Of a DNA stretch of 6,050 nucleotides, positions 1 to 4,400 are shown in pieces; the stretch's first letter is position 1; every line of letters begins with the position of its first letter. The position numbers were made by a program, and so were the translations under genes. Location: contig JBEBBW010000058.1 of the NCBI GenBank assembly GCA_041158165.1, forward strand, positions 1 to 6,050, given 5' to 3'. Under the pieces are notes generated by a model. That model worked only from the letters and a program-made list of their open reading frames with translations. It was not told the DNA's origin and made no database searches. The DNA is from TMED14 sp041158165 (GTDB lineage Bacteria > Bacteroidota > Bacteroidia > Flavobacteriales > Schleiferiaceae).

Positions 1-183
1 AACCTTAGGTTTCCGGTCCTGATAAAAAAGTACATTGGGCAGAATGCCAAGGTGATTGCGTTTAATCGCGATCCGGAATTCCACACGGTCGACGCCCTGA
101 TGTATATGGACGTGAGTGACCTCCCTCAAGAAACGCTCAAGCCTGTGCTCGACGAGCTCGAAGCCGCTCAGTCCCAGGTGTAG
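1..183 (+). CDS. C-terminal fragment of a GNAT/PlsC-type acyltransferase (haemolysin-like lipid acyltransferase family)
   Basis: Frame 1 is open from the window edge and reads 60 codons to a TAG at 181-183; the start lies to the left of the window. The visible tail contains PVLIKKYIGQNAKVIAFN, then RDPEF and DALMYMDVSDLP. This pattern (PVLxKxY, then FNxDPxF, then a short strand with DLxDxP) resembles my recollection of the end of Bacteroidota proteins annotated as haemolysin, GNAT N-acetyltransferase or lysophospholipid acyltransferase, including OlsF-type ornithine-lipid synthases. Those enzymes transfer acyl groups from acyl-ACP to make membrane aminolipids. The acyl-transfer motifs lie outside the window, so the exact substrate cannot be judged. 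It is the only plus-strand gene seen, and it converges on the beta-barrel gene with a 16-base overlap of coding ends. I am confident that it is coding, less so about the subfamily. Confidence 0.68.
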   Translation, partial: NLRFPVLIKKYIGQNAKVIAFNRDPEFHTVDALMYMDVSDLPQETLKPVLDELEAAQSQV

Positions 184-830
184 ATCGAGTACTGCACGCC
201 CAGGCGAAGCTGAAGCAGCAGGTCTCCGCCCTCTTGGCCGGGGCGCGTGAATCCTTCAAGTCGGTCGCCGGGCAACGTTTGAATAATGCCCTCGGTGAAC
301 CACGACCAGTGCTCGCCCATGCGGTGGGTCACCCCGATTCCGCCCCCGTAGGCTGGGCTGTAGTTGCTGCCCTCGTGGAATTCGGTGTCGCCGGGGTAGG
401 GAACGTTGGTGGCGTACTGCGACTGGCTAACCACACTCGAAAGCTGGGCGAACCAATAGGGCGACGTGGCGTTGCGCTTCCAGTACCGACCATAGGGCAG
501 CGCGTAGTTGGTCATCCGCAGGCTCGGTTGAAGGTAGGTAGAGCGCACGTCGATGCCGGTGAAGCCGTTGACGCCCTCGGTGGACTTCGCGTAGATGCTT
601 CCGTAGGTCAATCCTGCACTCACGTCCCAGCGGGAGTTCAGCTGAAATCCAAGGCTCAGGGCTCCGTGGCCGCGGGCTTCGCTGGCGGCGGCGGCCATAG
701 ATCCGCCGTTGAAGTCGCCGGCATACGTGGAACTTCCGAATCCGCCCCGAAGGGTGACCGCGTGAAACGAACGTTGGGCAAACGCCGCGACGCTAAGCGT
801 CAGGGCCAAAGCTAGGTAGGTGGTGCGCAT
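168..830 (-). CDS. Small outer-membrane beta-barrel protein, function unknown
   Basis: A protein of 220 residues. It opens with a clear Sec signal peptide: MRTT, a hydrophobic core YLALALTLSVA, and a likely cut after AFA (about residue 18). The mature part is rich in alternating polar/aromatic stretches and glycine, as in transmembrane beta-strands: about 24-39, 57-82, 94-112, 124-140, 158-186 and 204-218. The last strand, LRLGVQYSIYTW, sits at the C-terminus. Size and strand count suit a barrel of about eight strands, as in the outer-membrane beta-barrel families common in Bacteroidota. I see no peptidoglycan-binding or enzymatic domain. The frame is open further upstream to an ATG at 908, but that start is rejected: its first codons are the downstream arm and U-run of a terminator hairpin, and it would place a basic, poorly hydrophobic leader before the signal peptide. 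The next gene on this strand is separated by that terminator, so it is probably a single-gene unit. Specific function unknown. Confidence 0.82.
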   Translation of the reverse strand: MRTTYLALALTLSVAAFAQRSFHAVTLRGGFGSSTYAGDFNGGSMAAAASEARGHGALSLGFQLNSRWDVSAGLTYGSIYAKSTEGVNGFTGIDVRSTYLQPSLRMTNYALPYGRYWKRNATSPYWFAQLSSVVSQSQYATNVPYPGDTEFHEGSNYSPAYGGGIGVTHRMGEHWSWFTEGIIQTLPGDRLEGFTRPGQEGGDLLLQLRLGVQYSIYTWD

Positions 831-890
831 GAGGGCGAAGATAATCACTGCGGTGGCAGCGACGAGGGGCCGCTTCACGAAAGTGCGGCA

Positions 891-917
891 TAAAAAAACC
901 GGCCACAAGGGCCGGTT
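891..917 (-). terminator. Intrinsic (Rho-independent) terminator after the MORN-repeat gene
   Basis: Read on the minus strand, AACCGGCC, a five-base loop CTTGT, and GGCCGGTT form a perfect 8-bp GC-rich stem (897-904 with 910-917). It is followed directly by a run of T (TTTTTTTA when the last two stem bases are counted). It begins 22 bases after the TAA stop at 940-942, which is the expected spacing for the end of that transcript. On the plus strand the stem is preceded by A residues but lacks a following T-run, so it acts in one direction. Confidence 0.9.
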
Positions 918-939
918 CGCGAATGGATTAGTCAGCTAA

Positions 940-1308
940 TTACTTAACTGCGAGAAATTTAGTGGTCACTTGACCGTTGTTGCCATACAAAATCATGTAC
1001 TGCTGGCTTTGGTCAGCGGCAGTGGTCATCCACATACCAACTTTCTTGCCGTGGAAGTACTGGCCTTGAACTACGGCGACACCGTCTTCGGTGTAAAGGG
1101 CATACGAACCGTGGCGTTCTCCGCCGCGGTAGTAACCGTGTTCTTTGATTTGCCCGTTACTGTAGTACTTGGTGTACTCCGTGCGGTCGCCTTGTTCGGC
1201 GATCGTTACGCGTTCATTCGCGTTGGCGGTGGGTTCGGGGCGCAGGTCCTGAGCTTGAGCGATCAAGCCGGATGTCAACAGCGCCAGTGCGAGAAAAGTC
1301 TTGGTCAT
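940..1308 (-). CDS. Secreted small protein with MORN/YwqK-type repeats
   Basis: A protein of 122 residues with an N-terminal signal peptide (MTK, then FLALALLTSGLIAQA, likely cut after residue 19). A polar linker follows to about residue 45, then MORN-variant repeats. The first covers about 49-69 (YYSNGQIKEHGYYRGGERHG), the second about 71-95 (LYTEDGVAVVQGQYFHGKKV, then GMW), and a degenerate third about 107-121 (LYGNNGQVTTKF). The YxxNGxxxxxGxYxxGxxxG pattern is that of the MORN variant/YwqK family. Database names often call these a toxin-antitoxin YwqK antitoxin, but the export signal and the absence of a partner gene here argue against an antitoxin role. Such repeats form short beta-hairpins and probably bind or scaffold something in the periplasm or outer envelope; the ligand is unknown. 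It has its own promoter in the 71-base gap upstream and ends at a strong terminator, so it is probably transcribed alone, though read-through from the dehydrogenase operon is possible. ATG 1308 is the only sensible start before the signal peptide. Confidence 0.82.
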   Translation of the reverse strand: MTKTFLALALLTSGLIAQAQDLRPEPTANANERVTIAEQGDRTEYTKYYSNGQIKEHGYYRGGERHGSYALYTEDGVAVVQGQYFHGKKVGMWMTTAADQSQQYMILYGNNGQVTTKFLAVK

Positions 1309-1324
1309 GGCGTCCGTATTTAGA

Positions 1325-1383
1325 GTTACCGTTTACGTGGGTTACGTTAACGTTACTCAAAGTTAACAAAAAATTAACATTAC
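1325..1383. repeat. Cluster of eight short RTTWAC-type repeats over promoter and leader, partly in 10-11 bp phase
   Basis: Read on the plus strand, the gap holds gttac (1325), gtttac (1331), gttac (1341), gttaac (1346), gttac (1352), gttaac (1362), attaac (1373) and attac (1379). Five of them start at 1331, 1341, 1352, 1362 and 1373, intervals of 10, 11, 10 and 11, about one helical turn each. A 10-bp perfect palindrome ACGTTAACGT sits at 1344-1353. The array overlaps the -7 box and covers most of the spacer and leader, so it could be an operator for a protein bound to one face of the helix. This AT-rich gap stands out from the GC-rich surroundings, so some repetition by chance is possible. 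Confidence 0.5.
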
Positions 1384-1387
1384 GCAA
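1358..1387 (-). promoter_or_regulatory. Bacteroidota-type promoter for the MORN-repeat gene
   Basis: On the minus strand a TTG (1387-1385, in ATTG) is followed after exactly 19 bases by TAACTTTG (1365-1358). This matches the Bacteroidota primary-sigma consensus: a -33 TTG/TTTG element and a -7 TAnnTTTG element 19 bases apart. Transcription would begin near 1352-1355, giving a leader of about 45 bases to the ATG at 1308. The -33 element lies in the last codons of the upstream dehydrogenase gene. The match to consensus is direct; activity is inferred. Confidence 0.75.
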
Positions 1388-2291
1388 TACCTGCGACGCG
1401 ATCCACTAAAATTTGGGCCATTCGGGCAAAAGCTTGGGTGCTCCACCCTGCTATGTGAGGCGTAATCAGCACGTTAGGATGCTGAAGCATCGCTTCCCAA
1501 AATGCCGGACGCGCCGTCAATCCTTCGAGGTTGGCCGCTTCCAAGTCGACCACGTCGAGGCCAAGTCCGCGAATTTGGCCCGATTGAAGGGCGTTCCACG
1601 CGTCAGAAAGCGGCAGAATATTCCCTCGGCTCGTGTTGATCACCCAGGGTTGGCGGGCGCACTTCGCCCAAAACGCGGCGTCGGCGTAGCCTTTGGTCTC
1701 GGCCGACAGCGGCAGGTGAAAGCTGATCACGTCGCTTTCCGCCTGAATTTGGGCCAGGCTGGCCTCGCCCTCAAAGCCGCTGCGGTACCTGTCGTGGGCC
1801 AGTACGCGGAGTCCGAGTCCGCGCAGCAGCCGGGCAAAAGCGGGCCCGGTGTGGCCGTAACCGATGATGCCGACGGTGACTCCGCCCAATTCCCAGCCGG
1901 TGTTGCTGCCGCGGTTCCATTGGCCAGCCTCGACTTCGCGGGCGGACCAGGCCACGCGCTTGGTCAGCCCCAAAAGCAGCCCCAGGGCGTGCTCGGCCAC
2001 CGACGGGGCGTTGCCCTCGGGGGCGCTCAGGCAGGCCACCCCGCGGGCGGCTGCGGCGGCACAGTCGATGTGCTCCATTCCGCTGCCAAAGCGGGCGATC
2101 CACTTGAGGTGCGGCGCGCGGTCCAAAAGCGCCGCGTCGACCGAGATGCGTCCGCGCAGCACCAGGCCGGTAGCGTCGGCCAACGGGAGGTCGGCCAGCG
2201 GCACCCCGTAGCAGCGGTCCAGCGTGTAGCCCAGCGCGGCCAGGCCGTCTTCAAGAAAAGGGTGGGTGGTGTCGACCAGCAGGGCCCTCAT
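1380..2291 (-). CDS. D-isomer-specific 2-hydroxyacid dehydrogenase, NAD-dependent
   Basis: A protein of 303 residues with the full domain plan of the D-2-hydroxyacid dehydrogenase family: a split catalytic domain (about 1-95 and 280-303) around a Rossmann domain. The cofactor loop is GIIGYGHTG (141-149), with an acidic D167 at the end of the second strand (VLAHD), which favours NAD(H) over NADP(H). The catalytic trio is present: R222 in NTSRG, E251 five residues after D246 in LDVVDLE, and H279 in ITPHIAGW. The segment PEGNAPSVAEHALGLLL (91-107) is the usual family signature. The family interconverts 2-keto acids and D-2-hydroxyacids in the cytoplasm. Related genes are often named SerA or phosphoglycerate dehydrogenase, but there is no ACT regulatory domain and no serC beside it, so the substrate is open. 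Its ATG overlaps the mgtE stop as ATGA, indicating translational coupling; it is the last gene of the operon. No strong terminator follows, only a weak AT-only hairpin. Confidence 0.92.
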   Translation of the reverse strand: MRALLVDTTHPFLEDGLAALGYTLDRCYGVPLADLPLADATGLVLRGRISVDAALLDRAPHLKWIARFGSGMEHIDCAAAAARGVACLSAPEGNAPSVAEHALGLLLGLTKRVAWSAREVEAGQWNRGSNTGWELGGVTVGIIGYGHTGPAFARLLRGLGLRVLAHDRYRSGFEGEASLAQIQAESDVISFHLPLSAETKGYADAAFWAKCARQPWVINTSRGNILPLSDAWNALQSGQIRGLGLDVVDLEAANLEGLTARPAFWEAMLQHPNVLITPHIAGWSTQAFARMAQILVDRVAGIA

Positions 2292-3637
2292 CCGAGCAGT
2301 GCGTTGGCGATGGCAAAGTAGATGCTCAGCCCCAAAATGTCGTTGGTGGTCGTGATGAACGGCCCGGTGGCCAAGGCCGGGTCAACCCCGTAGTGGTTCA
2401 GGGCCCAGGGAACGGCCGTGCCAAAAAGGCTGGCAAAAATGATCACGCTGAGCAGCGACGTGCCGACCGCGACGGCAAACATGAGGCCGTGGCCGACCGC
2501 CCAGGAATAAGCGAGAATGGCCAGCGCACACAGCAGGCCGTTGAGCAGTCCGACGCCGAGCTCGCGCGACAGCCGCTGCATCAGGGTTCCGGGCATGTTG
2601 GCGTTGGCCAGACCCTGCACGACGATGGCCGAGGACTGTACGCCGACGTTGCCGCCCATGGCGCCGATTAGGGGCATAAAAAAGGCCAGCTGGGGCAAGA
2701 GCGACAGCTCTCCCTCGTTGCGTCCGACCACGGTGGATGTTAAAATTCCGCCCACCAGCCCAACAAGCAGCCAGGGCAGGCGGGCCCGCGTCATCTCAAA
2801 CAGGCCGTCGCCGGCCTCCACCTCGTCAGACAGACCCGACATGAGTTGGTAGTTGCTGTCGGCCTCCTCTTGAATCACGTCGACCACGTCGTCGATGGTG
2901 ATGCGGCCAAGCAGGCGCCCCATGTCGTCGACCACGGGCACGACGAACAAGTCGTACTTTTTCATGATGCGCGCGACTTCCACCTCGTCGGTGGTCGAGG
3001 TAACGGAGCGCACGCTTCGGTCGTATACCTCGGCAATTGGGGTGCGCGCCCCGGTCGTCAGCAGCTTTTTGAGCGAAAGCGATCCGAGTAAAATGTCGTG
3101 ATCGTCGACGACGTAAACAGCGTGGACCACCTCAACTTCTTCGGCCTGGCGGCGCATTTCGCGCACACAGCGGCTCACCGTCCAGTTTTCGTTGACCTGC
3201 ACAAGCTCTGTCGCCATCAGGGCGCCGGCGGTGCCCTCGGCGTGGGTCAGCAGGTCGGCCAGGTCTTTGGCGTACTCTACGTCTTCAATGTTCTGAAGAA
3301 CCTCGCGCTTCTTTTCTTCAGACAGGTCGGCCATGAGGTCGGCCGCGTCGTCTGAATCAATGTTTTCGAGAACGACCTCGGCGATCTCCTTGCCGGTGAA
3401 GTTCTCGAGAATCTCTGACTGCACCTCGTCGTCGAAGTATACGAGAATGTCGGTCCAGCGCTCGGCGGGCAGCAGCTGCAGCATCGCCAGCACCTCAGGA
3501 ATCTCAAGCTCTTGGGCGATTTCGGCCACGTCGGCCGAGTGCAGCCCTTCGAGAAGGTCTACGACGGCGGAATCCTGCCGCTCAGCGAGCAGGCGGCGCA
3601 GTTCAGCGCGCAGTTCGTGGGTCGTAGTCGGTGTCAT
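2288..3637 (-). CDS. mgtE: Magnesium transporter MgtE
   Basis: A protein of 449 residues from the ATG at 3637; the frame also allows an ATG four codons upstream at 3649, and neither has an evident ribosome binding site. I prefer 3637 because it shortens the overlap with rsmA and gives the usual family length of about 450. In numbering from the upstream ATG, the order is a helical, acidic N domain (about 26-136), two CBS domains (about 138-200 and 202-262), a connecting helix, and a five-helix membrane domain (about 290-453). Family signatures in the membrane part are FMPLIGAMGGNVGVQ (324-338) and DPALATGPFITTTNDILG (423-440); D437 matches the conserved Asp of the Mg2+ pore. MgtE is an inner-membrane, homodimeric Mg2+ channel. 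In characterised members the N and CBS domains bind Mg2+ and close the pore when cytosolic Mg2+ is high; the acid-rich N domain here fits that. It lies between rsmA (35-base overlap) and the dehydrogenase (ATGA overlap). Confidence 0.96.
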   Translation of the reverse strand: MTPTTTHELRAELRRLLAERQDSAVVDLLEGLHSADVAEIAQELEIPEVLAMLQLLPAERWTDILVYFDDEVQSEILENFTGKEIAEVVLENIDSDDAADLMADLSEEKKREVLQNIEDVEYAKDLADLLTHAEGTAGALMATELVQVNENWTVSRCVREMRRQAEEVEVVHAVYVVDDHDILLGSLSLKKLLTTGARTPIAEVYDRSVRSVTSTTDEVEVARIMKKYDLFVVPVVDDMGRLLGRITIDDVVDVIQEEADSNYQLMSGLSDEVEAGDGLFEMTRARLPWLLVGLVGGILTSTVVGRNEGELSLLPQLAFFMPLIGAMGGNVGVQSSAIVVQGLANANMPGTLMQRLSRELGVGLLNGLLCALAILAYSWAVGHGLMFAVAVGTSLLSVIIFASLFGTAVPWALNHYGVDPALATGPFITTTNDILGLSIYFAIANALLG

Positions 3638-4400
3638 GGCGCAAGGCATGGGCCAGCGCGACGAATTGGTCGACCCTCAGCTGTTCGGCCCTCAGGGCGG
3701 CTACCGATTCCAGCGCGCTTGGCGCGCTAAAGGTAAGGCTTTTCAGCGCGTTGCGCAGGGTCTTGCGCCGCTGGCCAAACGCAGTCTTCACGACCAACGC
3801 CAGGTCGCGGTAGGCCACCGCGGGCGGCTCGGCCAAGCGCTCGAGCCGAATGACGGCTGACTTGACCTTGGGCGGTGGATCAAACGCCCCCTCGGGCAAG
3901 GTGAACAGGTAGTCGCAGCGGTAGTAGGCCTGCGCCAGCACGCTGGTGATGCCGTACTCCTTGCTGCCTGGTCCGCTGCAGATGCGCACCGCCACCTCGC
4001 GCTGAAACATGCCCACCATCTCGGGAATCCGCTCGCGGCGGTCCAGCATCCAAAAAAGGATCTGCGTCGAAATGTTGTAGGGAAAGTTCCCGACCAGCGC
4101 AAAGGGCGCGTCGACCAGGTCTGCGGGTTCCTGCCAGCGCAGCAGGTCGGCGTGGTGCAGCCGGGCGCTGAGTTGCGGAAACTTGCTCTGCAGCACCGGA
4201 ATACTTTCGCGGTCCAGCTCCACTGCGTGCAGGGTGAGCGGGCGCTGCAGCAGGTACTGCGTCAGCACGCCGGTTCCGGGTCCGACCTCGAGGGCCTGGC
4301 TGCATTCGGCAAGAGTCAAGGCCTCGGCGGTGCGCTGGGCGGCGCTGAGGTCCCTCAAAAAGTGCTGCCCTAGCTGTTTTTTAGCGCGGATTTCGGCCAT
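3603..4400 (-). CDS. rsmA: 16S rRNA (adenine1518-N6/adenine1519-N6)-dimethyltransferase RsmA (KsgA)
   Basis: A protein of 265 residues, the usual length. It dimethylates two adjacent adenines in the helix-45 loop of 16S rRNA late in 30S subunit assembly, using S-adenosylmethionine. The N-terminus AKKQLGQHFLRD (6-17) is the family hallmark. Motif I for SAM binding is LEVGPGTG (37-44), the acidic end of strand 2 is VELD (60-63), the adenine-pocket Asp is in HADLL (83-87), and the catalytic motif IV is NFPY (105-108). FDPPPKVKSAVIRL (173-186) and FGQRRKTLRNALK (208-220) complete the expected C-terminal part. No key residue is missing. The ATG shares one base with the stop of the upstream peptidase gene (TAATG), so it is translationally coupled. 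Its last 11 codons plus stop (15 if mgtE starts at 3649) are read again as the start of mgtE in another frame; the Asp/Arg-rich tail there lies beyond the conserved fold. Loss of this enzyme gives kasugamycin resistance in characterised bacteria. Confidence 0.97.
   Translation of the reverse strand: MAEIRAKKQLGQHFLRDLSAAQRTAEALTLAECSQALEVGPGTGVLTQYLLQRPLTLHAVELDRESIPVLQSKFPQLSARLHHADLLRWQEPADLVDAPFALVGNFPYNISTQILFWMLDRRERIPEMVGMFQREVAVRICSGPGSKEYGITSVLAQAYYRCDYLFTLPEGAFDPPPKVKSAVIRLERLAEPPAVAYRDLALVVKTAFGQRRKTLRNALKSLTFSAPSALESVAALRAEQLRVDQFVALAHALRHDTDYDPRTAR

Noticed and set aside
234..815. A 193-codon open frame on the plus strand antisense to the beta-barrel gene
   Set aside because: Low-complexity Gly/Ala/Val/Arg product with no signal or motif; the minus-strand frame has a signal peptide and beta-strand pattern and accounts for the region.
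1362..1378. GTTAA / TTAAC inverted repeat after the dehydrogenase stop as an operon terminator
   Set aside because: The stem is only five AT-rich pairs around a T-rich loop, far weaker than the terminator at 891-917. The sequence is better explained by the repeat array and the promoter.
1413..2321. A 302-codon open frame on the plus strand, almost exactly antisense to the dehydrogenase gene
   Set aside because: The opposite strand encodes a complete dehydrogenase with all catalytic residues. The antisense product is rich in Gly, Ala, Arg and Gln with no recognisable domain, as expected when a GC-rich gene leaves its complement free of stops.
3638..3649. Magnesium-sensing riboswitch upstream of mgtE
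   Set aside because: The mgtE start lies inside rsmA coding sequence, leaving no untranslated leader for an M-box type structure.
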